A stretch of DNA of 64,000 bases from Claveliimonas sp034178805 (GCF_050314255.1 NZ_JBNPMZ010000012.1:30264-94263), one strand, 5' to 3'; positions 50,901-58,896 are shown, numbered from the stretch's first letter. The notes: generated by a model from the sequence alone, not told the origin. Made by a program: numbers and translations.

Positions 50901-53290
50901 GGCTTGGATTGAGCCAGAAATCCCTGTTCGTTGTGCCGAATCACTTGACCTTACAGTGGGCAAACGAGTTCCTGCACCTCTATCCGAGTGCCAAGCTCCT
51001 TGTTGCCACCAAGAAGGATTTTGAAACAGCAAACCGTAAGAAGTTCTGCGCTCGTATCGCAACGGGTGACTATGATGCAGTCATCATCGGTCACAGCCAG
51101 TTTGAAAAAATCCCGCTTTCTGCCGAACGACAGGAACGGCAGCTGCGGGAGCAGATTGATGAGATCGAGGGTGCGATTGCGGAGCTGAAATGGCAGCGTG
51201 GCGAAAACTTCACGATCAAGCAGATGGAGAAAACACGAAAATCATTGGAAGCCAGACTGGACAAGCTCCTTGCCGCTGACAAGAAAGATGATGTCATTAC
51301 CTTTGAGCAGTTGGGTGTAGACCGGCTGTTTGTGGACGAAAGCCATGCGTTCAAGAATTTGTTCCTCTACACAAAAATGCGAAATGTGGCAGGTCTGTCC
51401 ACCTCCGAAGCCCAGAAATCTTCGGATATGTTTATGAAGTGCCGCTATATGGATGAGCTGACCGGCGGGCGTGGTGTGATCTTTGCAACCGGTACTCCAG
51501 TAAGTAACTCGATGACCGAGCTTTATACGGTCATGCGCTATCTCCAGTACAGTACGCTCCAGCAAAAGAACCTGACCCATTTTGATTCCTGGGCATCGAC
51601 CTTCGGAGAAACAACAACTGCGATTGAGCTTGCACCGGAGGGAACCGGCTATCGTGCCAGAACCCGATTTGCGAAGTTCTTCAACCTGCCTGAACTGATG
51701 AATATGTTCAAGGAGGTTGCCGACATCAAGACCTCTGACCAGTTGCATCTCCCTGTTCCCGAAGCAAAGTTTGAAACGGTTGTGGTTCAGCCCTCTGAGT
51801 ACCAGAAGGATATGGTGGCTTCCCTTTCAGAGAGAGCAGCAGATGTTCATGCCGGTATTGTAGACCCGTCCGTCGATAATATGCTCAAGATTACCAGCGA
51901 CGGACGAAAATTGGGACTGGATCAGCGGCTAATGAACACCCTGTTACCCGATGACCCTGACAGCAAGCTCAATGCCTGCGTGGGAAATATCCTGCGTATC
52001 TGGCAGGACGGTCAGGCTGACAAATTGACCCAGTTGGTGTTCTGCGACCTTAGCACACCGAAAAATGATGGAACCTTCAATGTCTATGATGATGTCAAAA
52101 CCAAGCTGATTGCAAACGGTGTGCCTGCGGAAGAAGTTGCCTTTATCCATGATGCAGATACCGAGGCAAAGAAAAAAGACCTCTTTGCCAAGGTTCGTAC
52201 CGGGCAGGTGCGAGTGCTTCTTGGCAGTACGCAAAAGATGGGTGCAGGAACCAACGTCCAGGACAAATTGGTGGCAGTTCACCACTTGGATGTGGGTTGG
52301 CGTCCGTCTGATATGACCCAGAGAAACGGTCGTATCATCCGTCAGGGCAACCGGAACAAAGAGGTTCAGGTGTATCAGTATGTGACCGAGGGAACCTTCG
52401 ATGCCTACCTGTATCAGACCTTGGAAAACAAGCAGAAGTTTATTTCTCAGATTATGACCTCCAAATCACCGGTTCGCTCCTGTGACGATGTGGATGAGCA
52501 GGCGCTGTCCTATGCGGAGATCAAGGCGCTGTGTGCCGGCAATCCGCTTATCAAGGAAAAGATGGACTTGGACATTGATGTGGCAAGGCTGAAGGTGCTG
52601 AAAGCTGACCACCAGAGCCAGCAGTACCGTATGGAAGATAAGCTTCTGAAATACTTCCCGGCTGAGATTGAAAAGCAGACAGGCTATATTCATGGCTTTG
52701 AAGCTGATATTAAAACCGTGGAAGCACACCCGCAGATTGCCGATGGCTTTTGCGGCATGGAAATCATGGGCAAAGCCTACACCGAAAAGGCAGATGCCGG
52801 TGAAATCCTCCTTGCGGCTTGTAAGGACACGAAAAGTGCCGATCCGGTTCCTCTTGGCAGTTACCGTGGCTTTCAGATGGAGCTTTCGTTTGACAGTTTC
52901 CGGAACGAGTTCGATGTGACCCTGAAGGGCGCTGTGAGCCACAGAGTAGCCCTTGGAACGGACGCACGAGGAAATATCACCCGACTGGACAATGCCCTTG
53001 CAGGCATCCTTGAGCGCTTAGAACGAGCCAATGAGCAGTTGAATAATCTCTACAATCAGCAGGAAGCAGCCAAGGCGGAGGTTGGAAAACCGTTCCCGCA
53101 GGAAGCAGAGCTGACAGCCAAAAGTCAGCGACTGGCAGAACTGGATGCAGCCCTGAATATGGAGGACTCTGTGGAAAATCGTGACGAAAGAAGCGAGTCA
53201 GAGCGTCCTTCTGTGTTGGCTGATCTGAAATCCAAAGCGGAGCATATCCCGCCTGCAAAATACTCTGAAACCCGTGAGGAGGTGTTGTAA
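44960..53290 (+). CDS. Giant N6-methylase/SNF2-type helicase fusion (2776 aa)
   Basis: Domains in order: ArdC-like N-terminal ssDNA-binding part (about 1-230); a polar low-complexity linker (about 260-375) that overlaps tnpV in another frame; several LPD-type regions; a methyltransferase-like domain with motif I EPAMGIGNFFG at 1289 and GNVPFG at 1352 (in place of the usual NPPY/F); and a superfamily-2 helicase with HEVGAGKTFEMA at 1962, DESH at 2126 and QRNGRIIRQG at 2454. A coiled coil ends it. Such proteins are conserved in Tn1549/CTn elements and may protect entering DNA or remodel it. The altered motif IV makes methylase activity doubtful. The stop overlaps mobC by one base. Confidence 0.9.
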   Translation: MNAKERFYSGLAKETIGKITSNTDNWTSFLRTMSRNYEFTYPEQVMIYAQRPNATFCKPYEDWNAENYRRYVKRGSTGIALFVMNRDKPYLRYVFDVADTGVRRSSPELKPWEVTPENRSYVMEAMERTFGVAADGVLEAQLEDIASALAAEYWDDYKKQFLDIVANSFLEEYDELNIEVAFKNAVANSVSYTMYCRFVESPDNYFEHEDFQKVFDFNTRQTVNALGTAVNAISTRMFQEIEKAIGEHEQIKATERSTDYERDDLQTGRRLSDSEPSVGERGRETSGQVRQDASSIFGTEQSDAPERHDSDGEPVPAPVGDRGNSESQSGVSDGAVPEGQPRTGQGNAADGVGAAHEQPESTGGGSRDDGAYQQLSLNLFLSENEQISFIDRAESFTPSAFSFAQEEIDHFLLLGSNTDEARKVVALEYMKQKPLEEIVQTLKQVYHGGYGLKEDSGNICAWYAEDGIHLAKGSSAIDSPRAQIVSWETVAERIGELLENGRFATNVELVEASGYERQKLAESLWHLYHDLSEEARSSNYLAILHQEPFRGFPDETADLAEKLDDPRFHATLVQQYSEFRKTLAENPDLLRFHYHKLNLIQKQLYELNMPLREYQTDMMQMPLVRQFITDDEVNADLTRGSGFSGGKARIYNYWQENHSAKEKMDFLKHEYGTGGHSHACSGATHSGQDHDAKGVAYTKSGCDKLQMSWAQVVQRIDGLIRKGRYLSPEEEAERQAIEEAKTDPLEDVYDRFAVIDTEDGEYAIWDNQTDDYYVDPEGVTEYFTDEWLANDYLEEVRQSVAAMESVQPEAPVAEPAEVVEASASEEPKWNYQVGDTVYLDDTAFRVEQITDREVQLRDPTLAYPIFRAENRENFERMLSQDERNHAVRVDAQTEEKPVTEDFLGKTEPRDYTPEYQLLDRLRMDCEYFLGAGQHSEKHLWAGNRHAQIAKMRELYEMIPDKPEWLTPEMINSYEERMAPRYLVAAYHHFENGFDDKLDYYTLEEAEKAAQGYVDGTMEDDGFKYDGAAVYDQQEHKCIRIYGDYPDEKAHAQVRASAEPEQQEPEHFIDHFYVAEDIQKRGALDIKEYSSFDDALRAYYALPDTQRKALGAMNTRDLPGSLDFVQCVDGKDTIIQDYAQVDGWQNAEVMDIIAQLEQSITTREIPPVPAVNFHITDDNIGEGGPKQKFARNIAAIETLFKLESENRNATTEEQEILSNYVGWGGLADAFDPDKGNWAKEYQTLKNLLSEDEYAAARASTLNAHYTSPTVIRSIYDAVGQMGFETGNILEPAMGIGNFFGMLPPEMQSSRLYGVELDSITGRIAQKLYPNAEIKVAGFETTDRRDFYDLAVGNVPFGNYKVSDKPYDKLGFSIHNYFFAKALDQVRPGGVVAFVTSRYTMDSKNSDARRYMAQRAELLGAIRLPNDAFKKNAGTEVVSDILFLQKRDHPIDIVPEWVNLDRTEEGHTMNSYFVAHPEMVLGDTVEESTAYGMDITVRPIEGMELSELLKEAVSHIQGTYQAVELPEADKGKEIETIPATPDVKNFSYTVVDGNVYFRENSLMRRVDLNEKAKDRVMGMVELRGIVNELIEYQLEDYPDEMITQKQAELNDAYDAFAAKNGLINNRANGQAFADDSSYYLLCSLENVDEDGNLKSKADMFTKRTIKPERRVTSVDTPSEALAISIGERGKVDLPFMAQLLGTPGEYDAIQAELRGVIFKDPMAPDAVEVGWQTADDYLSGDVRSKLRVAQMAADRDSSFHINVEALQKAQPKDLDASEIDVRLGATWIDADYIQQFMEETFETPYYLRRSIEVKFSELTAEWRINGKSSPNYNDVAAYVTYGTERANAYRILEETLNLKDIRIYDTIEDADGKQKRVLNKKETTLAQQKQQAIKDAFRDWIWRDPHRRETLSTKYNELFNSTRPREYDGSHIRFGGMNPDITLREHQRNAIAHVLYGGNTLLAHEVGAGKTFEMAASAMESKRLGLSQKSLFVVPNHLTLQWANEFLHLYPSAKLLVATKKDFETANRKKFCARIATGDYDAVIIGHSQFEKIPLSAERQERQLREQIDEIEGAIAELKWQRGENFTIKQMEKTRKSLEARLDKLLAADKKDDVITFEQLGVDRLFVDESHAFKNLFLYTKMRNVAGLSTSEAQKSSDMFMKCRYMDELTGGRGVIFATGTPVSNSMTELYTVMRYLQYSTLQQKNLTHFDSWASTFGETTTAIELAPEGTGYRARTRFAKFFNLPELMNMFKEVADIKTSDQLHLPVPEAKFETVVVQPSEYQKDMVASLSERAADVHAGIVDPSVDNMLKITSDGRKLGLDQRLMNTLLPDDPDSKLNACVGNILRIWQDGQADKLTQLVFCDLSTPKNDGTFNVYDDVKTKLIANGVPAEEVAFIHDADTEAKKKDLFAKVRTGQVRVLLGSTQKMGAGTNVQDKLVAVHHLDVGWRPSDMTQRNGRIIRQGNRNKEVQVYQYVTEGTFDAYLYQTLENKQKFISQIMTSKSPVRSCDDVDEQALSYAEIKALCAGNPLIKEKMDLDIDVARLKVLKADHQSQQYRMEDKLLKYFPAEIEKQTGYIHGFEADIKTVEAHPQIADGFCGMEIMGKAYTEKADAGEILLAACKDTKSADPVPLGSYRGFQMELSFDSFRNEFDVTLKGAVSHRVALGTDARGNITRLDNALAGILERLERANEQLNNLYNQQEAAKAEVGKPFPQEAELTAKSQRLAELDAALNMEDSVENRDERSESERPSVLADLKSKAEHIPPAKYSETREEVL
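45738..46085 (+). CDS. tnpV: TnpV homologue overlapping the giant helicase gene in another frame
   Basis: A 115-aa frame (MSEMTYRQAGDYQIPNLQL) with AAAGGAG eight bases upstream of its ATG. It lies entirely within the giant gene, shifted by one base. It aligns along its length with the free-standing TnpV at 21084: DYxIPxLxL, GKYGRM, then QMxWVQ and AEEVVMTEL match AEEIVLHEM. In the giant frame the same DNA encodes a disordered linker with no motif, as expected if the TnpV frame is under stronger constraint. This is direct evidence of a dual-coding region. Confidence 0.8.
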   Translation: MSEMTYRQAGDYQIPNLQLENEGEKPLGKYGRMRRAFLEQNNPMLLNDMILTESLFPHLWEIEETAKARVEFLMEQYLKDSPAPDKETQQMAWVQHMNSLKAQAEEVVMTELINS

Positions 53291-53622
53291 TGGCAAAGCG
53301 AGATCAGGATGTTCATTTCCTTGCATCCAAGGAGGAGGTCGAGCGAATCCATGAGAAGATGGACGAGCTTGGCATCCGCAGCATGGGAGCCTATCTGCGG
53401 AAAATGGCTCTGGATGGTTACTGTATCAGACTGGATTTGCAGGATGTGAAAGCCCTGGTTTCGCTCCTGCGAATCTGCTCCAACAACCTGAACCAGTACG
53501 CAAAGCGAGCGAACGAAACAGGCAGCATCTATCGTGCTGACATTGAGGATTTGCAAAAACGGCTGGAGGAGATCTGGACGGACATGAGAGAAGTTCTTGT
53601 TCGCCTGTCCTCAATCCAGTAA
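53290..53622 (+). CDS. mobC: MobC-type relaxosome protein
   Basis: A 110-aa protein with an N-terminal ribbon-helix-helix-like part (VHFLASKEEVERIHEKMDEL, GAYLRKMALDGY) and the MobC motif LRICSNNLNQYAKRANETG. MobC binds near oriT and helps the relaxase open the strands. The start overlaps the stop of the giant gene, and a terminator follows. Confidence 0.9.
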   Translation: MAKRDQDVHFLASKEEVERIHEKMDELGIRSMGAYLRKMALDGYCIRLDLQDVKALVSLLRICSNNLNQYAKRANETGSIYRADIEDLQKRLEEIWTDMREVLVRLSSIQ

Positions 53623-53640
53623 TCCGACAACTTGTTGGGA

Positions 53641-53665
53641 AGTCGCAGTTTCGGCTGCGGCTTTT
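53641..53665 (+). terminator. Terminator after mobC
   Basis: AGTCGCAG/CTGCGGCT stem (one G:T pair) with a TTTT tail. It ends the long transfer operon before the relaxase unit. Confidence 0.75.
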
Positions 53666-53683
53666 ACATAAGGGTTGACATCA

Positions 53684-53712
53684 TTGCGTTATGGCAGATA
53701 CCCTTGTACAAT
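53684..53712 (+). promoter_or_regulatory. Promoter of the membrane protein/relaxase unit
   Basis: TTGCGT, a 17-bp spacer and TACAAT, 26 bases before the next ATG; AAAGGGG supplies the ribosome site. Confidence 0.6.
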
Positions 53713-53738
53713 ATAATTAAAAGAAAGGGGTTGAGCCT

Positions 53739-54023
53739 ATGAAGCTGGTATTGAAGATATTGGCACTGCCGGTGCTGTTCGTTGTAAAAGTGATTTGCAT
53801 TCTTGGAAATCTGCTTACAAATGTTGTGTCCTATGTAATTGGTTTATTGCTCTTGGTCATTGGCGGATCTGCGATTTACTGCATTGTAAAGGCTTTGTGG
53901 CAGTCCCTGCTTATTCTTGTGGTTCTTGGAATTGCGACAATAGCAGCGGTGTTCTTGCTCGTCTGGGCTGTTATGAAAGTCGAGAATATTGGAGAAAGTC
54001 TGGGAGCATTTATCAGGTCATAA
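53739..54023 (+). CDS. Small membrane protein before the relaxase (94 aa)
   Basis: Almost entirely hydrophobic, with three membrane segments (residues about 3-22, 28-50 and 56-80) and a short C-terminal tail (ENIGESLGAFI). It has its own promoter and precedes the relaxase by 62 bases. I do not recognise a family; a relaxase-proximal membrane factor or an entry-exclusion protein are possibilities based only on position. Confidence 0.65.
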   Translation: MKLVLKILALPVLFVVKVICILGNLLTNVVSYVIGLLLLVIGGSAIYCIVKALWQSLLILVVLGIATIAAVFLLVWAVMKVENIGESLGAFIRS

Positions 54024-54085
54024 GATAATATCAGAGAAAAGTCACCGACCGGTGGCTTTTTCTTTTTGGGAAGGAAGTGATGGGA

Positions 54086-55498
54086 ATGGCAGCGACAAGA
54101 TTGATTGCACTCCATGTGAATAAGGGAAAGACGGTCGCTCAATGTTTGGCAGACAGAACCGACTACTCACAAAATGCCGCAAAAACCAATGATGGCGAAT
54201 TTATCAGTTCCTATGAGTGTGATCCAAAGACAGCAGATGAGGAATTTCTGCTTTCCAAACGGCAGTATCAGCATATTACCGGCAGACAGCAGAAGAACAA
54301 TATCATCGCATACCAGATACGCCAGTCCTTTAAGCCGGGAGAAATCACCCCGGAAGAAGCGAACCAAGTCGGCTATGAAACAGCGATGCGATGGACAAAG
54401 GGAAAACACGCTTTCATCGTTGCGACCCACATCGACAAATCCCACATTCACAATCATATCATTTATAATTCGACCTCGCTGGATGCCACACGGAAATTCA
54501 AAAACTTCTTTCTTTCCGGTCTGGCGGTGCAAAGACTCAGTGATATGGTTTGCCTGGAACACGGGCTGTCCATTATTACACCGAAGCCGTATCGGGAGCG
54601 CCAGAAAAGAACTGTTTATCCCAAGAAGCGTACCCAGCGTGACGAATTATGTGATGCGATTGATGCGGTGCTGAAGCAGAAACCAAAGAGCTTTGATGGC
54701 TTTGTTCAGGCTCTGGCTGACATGGGATTTGAGTTCAAGGATGGAAAGCAGCCTGCGTTCAAGGGCGAGAATCAGAAGCGTTTCATTCGGCTGCGTTCCC
54801 TGGGCGAAGGATATAGCAAAGAGGAAATTCAAGCGGTTATCTCCGGCAAGAACCTGCACAAATCAAAAGGCGGCTCTGCCAAGGCTCCTGCCCCGAAGCA
54901 GTTCCAGATGCTGATTGATATTCAGGCAAAGATGGCCGAGGGCAAGACGGTCGGTTATGAAAAGTGGGCGAAGAAGTTCAACCGAAAAGAAGCTGCCCGA
55001 ACGGTAATCCTACTGAAAGAAAAAGGCTTGGGCAACTACGACGATCTGACTGCTCATATTGAAAATCTGTCTGCCCGGTTCGATGCGCTTTCTGATTCTA
55101 TCAAGGTCGCAGAGAAACGTATGGTTGAGGTTCAGGCGTTGCAGCAGCACATCAAAAATTATCGCAACACAAGGCAAATTTATATCGAGTACCGCAAGTC
55201 TGGATATAGCAAAAAATTCTTTGAAGAACACCGTCAGGAAATCACAATTCATAAAGCGGCGAAGCAAGCCTTTGATGAATTGCAGATTACAAAGCTCCCG
55301 TCCATGCAATCATTGTATGAGGAGTTTCATCAGCTGGCAGTCCAGAAAAAGCAGGACTACGCTGAGTACCGTCAGATCAGAAAAGAGAAAGAAGAACTGC
55401 TGATTGCCAAACGGACGGTTGAAACGATTTTGAATATCGACAGGCAGAAAGAGCAGGAAAAAGAGAAAGAGAAAGAGGAAAAGAAGAACTTCCGTTAA
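54086..55498 (+). CDS. Relaxase of the ICE (MobP type)
   Basis: 470 aa from ATG at 54086 (MAATRLIALHVNKGKT), eight bases after AAGGAAG; earlier GTG/ATG codons lie too close to that site. Motif III HIDKSHIHNHIIYNS carries the metal-binding histidines of the PF03432 relaxase family, and an early Tyr (NKGKT...DYSQN) is the likely nicking residue. The C-terminal 200 residues are helical and charged, ending in a Lys/Glu repeat. It nicks the ICE oriT; a palindrome cluster directly downstream is a candidate. Confidence 0.9.
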   Translation: MAATRLIALHVNKGKTVAQCLADRTDYSQNAAKTNDGEFISSYECDPKTADEEFLLSKRQYQHITGRQQKNNIIAYQIRQSFKPGEITPEEANQVGYETAMRWTKGKHAFIVATHIDKSHIHNHIIYNSTSLDATRKFKNFFLSGLAVQRLSDMVCLEHGLSIITPKPYRERQKRTVYPKKRTQRDELCDAIDAVLKQKPKSFDGFVQALADMGFEFKDGKQPAFKGENQKRFIRLRSLGEGYSKEEIQAVISGKNLHKSKGGSAKAPAPKQFQMLIDIQAKMAEGKTVGYEKWAKKFNRKEAARTVILLKEKGLGNYDDLTAHIENLSARFDALSDSIKVAEKRMVEVQALQQHIKNYRNTRQIYIEYRKSGYSKKFFEEHRQEITIHKAAKQAFDELQITKLPSMQSLYEEFHQLAVQKKQDYAEYRQIRKEKEELLIAKRTVETILNIDRQKEQEKEKEKEEKKNFR

Positions 55499-55505
55499 AG
55501 CAAAA

Positions 55506-55553
55506 AGCCACGGTCTGCACTCCCCAAAGGGTGCGGATCGTGGCTGCTTTTTT
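55506..55553 (+). terminator. Terminator of the relaxase gene
   Basis: AGCCACG/CGTGGCT stem with an inner GCAC/GTGC pairing and a T6 run, starting eight bases after the stop. Confidence 0.85.
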
Positions 55554-55613
55554 GCTTTTCGATTTCGGTGCTTTCAACCATGGGCAAATTTTTATTCTAC
55601 TGTTCTTTGAGAA

Positions 55614-55744
55614 ACGATTGAAAATCGTGTAGCCATCATCGGCAGATGATGTTCAAAGGGGATTGGGGATGCTTCCCCAACAAGCAAATTTGCGAAGATT
55701 GCACCGAAGGGAAAATCGAGAAAATGAGTGAACCTGTACAGGTT
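55614..55744. other. Palindrome cluster, candidate oriT of the ICE
   Basis: Five perfect dyads within 131 gene-free bases: ACGATT-GAA-AATCGT (55614-55628), CATCATC-GGCA-GATGATG (55634-55651), TTGGGGA-TGCT-TCCCCAA (55663-55680), GCAAATTTGC (55684-55693) and AACCTGTACAGGTT (55731-55744). None has a T-run behind it, so they are not terminators. Tandem hairpins beside a relaxase gene suit an origin of transfer. The rest of 55554-55923 shows no gene. Confidence 0.5.
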
Positions 55745-55923
55745 TACACTGCTTGCCAATTTGTGAACTTCAAAAGTTTCTTAAAATAATTGTTTCCCTC
55801 TGTCCAAAATTAGTACCCTCAATCGTTATTATAGTTAAACCATAAATAAGGAGAGGGTTCCAATGTTTTGTTAATATGGGTTCATAGATATTCCACACCA
55901 TATGAATGAAAGGAGAACACGTT

Positions 55924-57036
55924 ATGAAAAAGATTATTTGCTTGATGCTCGCCGTAATTATGGCTTTCTCCATGAGCGTTTCTGCGTTTGCGGCAGAAAT
56001 TGATGCAAACGATGAAGTGTCGCTGATTGACAATTCCATTGAAGAAATTGATGCATTACTCATTGCCAGTTCCATGTTGAATGCTCCTGACATTGCAAAT
56101 GATATTCTTGTATCGGGCGCAACTGAGAATGATGTGCTTCCGCTTTACAATGCATTTGGTGAGATCGTTGCCTATTACGTGTCTTTCGAGCCGACAGGCT
56201 ATGCTGTTGTAAACAACAACATCGAAAATCCATCCGTGATTGAGTTTGGTGAGGGTGTAAATCAGCTTATTGATGACATTTTGAAAGTTGAAAGCAACCC
56301 ACATATTATTTATAATAACCCCACAGAGGTTTACTCTGCCAATGTAAAAGCCAGAACTGTTAATGCAAGTTCTGACTTGTATGACTATTATCCTGTTTTG
56401 GAAGAAGCCAATTATGCCGCCGTTGCTCAATTGGCACAGCTTAGACAATTTGTTCAGTCTGATGCCAGTGTGTGTAGCGATGGTGATTACGGTTTTATTG
56501 ATTGGGGAGATATGCCCTCCGGTACATATGATTGGGATATGGTTGCAAATGCAGCATCCACAGATTGGGCAACCACAGGTGAATTTAGTTCGATTGCAAA
56601 AAACCACTGTGGTGCCACTGCGGTTACAAATTTTGCATTGTACTTTGCAAATTGCGGTTATTCAAATCTGAAAATCAATTCTTCTGTCTATGATACATTT
56701 GTTGCTGTTCACAAGATTGTTGGCAATGGTCCGGTTATGACTATTGCCGATGAAGCAAAAGAATATTTCACTGATCGTGGTTATACGTTAAAGACTAGTT
56801 CTGTTGGTAGTTTCTCTGGTATTCAGACTGCAATCGGAAATGATCGTCCTTGTGGTATCCTATTAGCAAATGCTATTGTTGATTGGCATTGGGTGATTTG
56901 TGTAGGTTATCGAGCATATAATTCTGGCGGTAGTTATATGAGAGTTGTAGATGGTTGGAATGATACGACACTTAAATTCTATCTTTGCAATTCTGGTTCT
57001 ACTTGGATTTCCGCAACACAGTATTGGGTGGCTTGA
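55924..57036 (+). CDS. Secreted papain-like (C39-type) cysteine peptidase
   Basis: Read from ATG at 55924 (MKKIICLMLAVIMA) behind AAAGGAGAA; 370 aa. A signal peptide ends at about residue 23 (AFA). A propeptide-like region (25-190) precedes a papain-fold domain with Cys229 in NHCGATAVTNF, His322 in DWHWVICVGY and Asn346/Asp343 near VVDGWND as the likely catalytic residues. It resembles the C39-like/C10-like peptidases found in gut Firmicutes. It lies next to the ICE relaxase in the same direction, so it may be ICE cargo. Substrate unknown. Confidence 0.75.
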   Translation: MKKIICLMLAVIMAFSMSVSAFAAEIDANDEVSLIDNSIEEIDALLIASSMLNAPDIANDILVSGATENDVLPLYNAFGEIVAYYVSFEPTGYAVVNNNIENPSVIEFGEGVNQLIDDILKVESNPHIIYNNPTEVYSANVKARTVNASSDLYDYYPVLEEANYAAVAQLAQLRQFVQSDASVCSDGDYGFIDWGDMPSGTYDWDMVANAASTDWATTGEFSSIAKNHCGATAVTNFALYFANCGYSNLKINSSVYDTFVAVHKIVGNGPVMTIADEAKEYFTDRGYTLKTSSVGSFSGIQTAIGNDRPCGILLANAIVDWHWVICVGYRAYNSGGSYMRVVDGWNDTTLKFYLCNSGSTWISATQYWVA

Positions 57037-57095
57037 CCGACCGAATATTTTACTGCTTAGAGATAAGGAATTATGAAAAAAGGAGGTGAGGAGTG

Positions 57096-57440
57096 ATGAA
57101 AAAATTTTTTAGCATGCTTGTAATGGTGTTACTGATGATTTCATTAGCAGGTTGTTCAAAAAGTATGAATTACGTCATAGGGAATGAACCATCATTCGTT
57201 GGAACAGTTGAGGTAGTAACGGATGAATATGTTCTGGTCAATGTCAATGACGATGATGCAATATATTCTGACCATCCAAATATCCAAGTATCGTTAGATG
57301 TGGAACTTAAGGACAGTTATTTGGATTTATCGAGTGGCGACGAAATTGTTGTATATTACGACGGAAGCATAATCGATGAAAAAGCGGAAACTGTGTATGC
57401 GATTACATTAAGAACACCTGCGAATCGTGAAACACAGTAG
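57096..57440 (+). CDS. Putative lipoprotein (114 aa)
   Basis: Start at ATG 57096 behind AGGAGGTGAGG. A short signal peptide ends in a clear lipobox (SLAG-C, residue 20). The mature part of about 95 residues is beta-rich and acidic (GTVEVVTDEYVLVNVNDDD) and resembles DUF3221-type OB-like lipoprotein domains. It follows the peptidase by 59 bases without a terminator between, so the two are probably co-transcribed. Confidence 0.8.
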   Translation: MKKFFSMLVMVLLMISLAGCSKSMNYVIGNEPSFVGTVEVVTDEYVLVNVNDDDAIYSDHPNIQVSLDVELKDSYLDLSSGDEIVVYYDGSIIDEKAETVYAITLRTPANRETQ

Positions 57441-57461
57441 TGCTTATAGTAGAAGATAGAA

Positions 57462-57498
57462 TAAAGCTGGCAGTTTCAAAACTGCCAGCTTTATTTTT
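57462..57498 (+). terminator. Terminator of the peptidase-lipoprotein unit
   Basis: ATAAAGCTGGCAGTTT pairs with AAACTGCCAGCTTTAT around a two-base loop and is followed by T5. Confidence 0.92.
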
Positions 57499-57531
57499 GT
57501 CAATTTTTAGATTATTTCCAGGATAGGATTA

Positions 57532-57740
57532 TCAGCGTTCGTTCCACGTTATTCGTGGCTCACAGAAAGGCAAACCATATTCCGTCTGGTAAGTTACTTT
57601 GTTTCCTACATATTGGAACCTCCCATTCTCTAATGGACGTACAGTAACTTCATGCGCAAATAGACAGTCCGTCTTCAGATCTGTTGACAACATGGCAACT
57701 GTTAAGGTAAGAGTTCCATCAGAATTGATTTTATATTCAG
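57532..57740 (-). pseudogene. C-terminal remnant of an unknown protein
   Basis: On the minus strand an open stretch of about 69 codons ends at TGA (57532-57534) and is cut at its 5' end by a TAA at 57741-57743. It reads as ordered protein (KINSDGTLTLTVAMLSTDLK; then HEVTVRPLENGRFQYVGNKV). No start or upstream domain is present, so it is a gene fragment. It lies in the 57499-57782 stretch that otherwise holds nothing. Confidence 0.6.
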
Positions 57741-57782
57741 TTATAACTCACCAAAATCTAAAATAAAATTACAAACAATTTT

Positions 57783-58244
57783 CTATTCAAAAGTGTTTGA
57801 ATTTATCCCAACAAATTCACGGTTTTTAAAATACCCGATTTCTAATTCTAGAGGCAGGTTTTTTCTAATACAATCGTATCCATTGCCTAAAAACGAACAA
57901 TTATGTGCATCTGACCCTAACACAACTTTTTTTCCGCCTAACTCAATATATTTTTTTATAATATTATATGATGGCAATGGTTCTGTACAGTCATTAGAAA
58001 TTGAAGAGGTATTAATCTCTAATAAAATCTCTTTCTTTATCATTAGCTCAAGGATTGAATTAATTGTTTTTTCAGGAATTTCCCAACTATCAAAATACCT
58101 TCGAGGAAAATCTAAGTGGGCCATGGCTTGAAAAGAGTACGAAGAGATACTTTGAAGCATTAAATCGTAATATTCAAAAATTGCTTGATTCTCTGGTAAG
58201 TTTTTTGCACCAGGAAAAACGGAGTTATTACAATGATGTAGCAA
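57783..58244 (-). pseudogene. PHP-domain phosphatase, C-terminal fragment
   Basis: A 153-aa frame that keeps only the last part of a PHP (histidinol phosphatase-type) domain: MAHLDFPRRY, LLEINTSS and KVVLGSDAHNCSFLGNG with the metal-binding Asp and His. The N-terminal HxH motif of the fold is missing. The 5' end overlaps the 3' end of the MurA-like frame, which also stops short, so the two were probably joined by a deletion. Not expected to be active. Confidence 0.6.
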
Positions 58245-58864
58245 TCAGTTGAACCATATAAAGAAAGCAGAACAAAAAAAGGTTGATGATCACTTTGGAT
58301 GGTTGTAGGGGTTACTTCAATGTTTAAGCCTTTGATATCGCCCTTTTTTTGTATATGTAAATTGTTTCTTTCCCATTTTATAGATACTCCCATTGCCAAT
58401 AGAATATCTATCTCAGGTTTTAAAGTTAGCGAAATTGTTTTCTTGTTTAAATCTAAAAATGTCAAATTTGTATTATTTATTAAAGCTAACGTGGAATATG
58501 TTATAATTTCACTTATGCATTGAGTTAGATTAAATTCAATATACTGATTGGAAGAAGCCATAACATTTCCACTGCAGACAATAGAATTATCAGAGATGTC
58601 AATTTTTTTACCTATTAAGCGCAAAAAATCAATCATATCATAGACATCCGTTTTTAAATATGGATTTTTTATGATAAATTTTTGTTTGTTAACAGATAAA
58701 AGTAATGCCGTTTTAGTGGCCCCTCCTACAAGCGGTCCACTCAAATCTTCGCTAGAGTATGAAAAATTTTTTATATCTAACTCGGTTATATCGCTATTGT
58801 CACCAAAATTACCTATTATTCTATTAGATTCTATACTTATTCTTCGGATGAAAATCCAATGCAC
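58160..58864 (-). pseudogene. MurA-like enolpyruvyl transferase, internal fragment
   Basis: A 234-aa frame matching part of the UDP-GlcNAc enolpyruvyl transferase fold: SGPLVGGATKTALLLSV resembles the SVGATE region, TDVYDMIDFLRLIGKKI matches the EPE-DLAxFLxxMGA helix, and QSDHQPFFVLLSLYGS matches the TDMQ motif. The N-terminal third with the catalytic Cys loop and the C-terminal end are absent. It may derive from a MurA-like gene of an accessory cluster rather than the housekeeping copy. Confidence 0.55.
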
Positions 58865-58896
58865 TTCTGCAATTCATACTCTTGCAGAAAAGCATC

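Noticed and set aside
55863..55874. Three-codon mini-ORF (ATG TTT TGT TAA) behind AAGGAGAG, upstream of the peptidase
   Set aside because: A ribosome site is present, but no alternative hairpins or other attenuator features were found, so a leader function is not supported.
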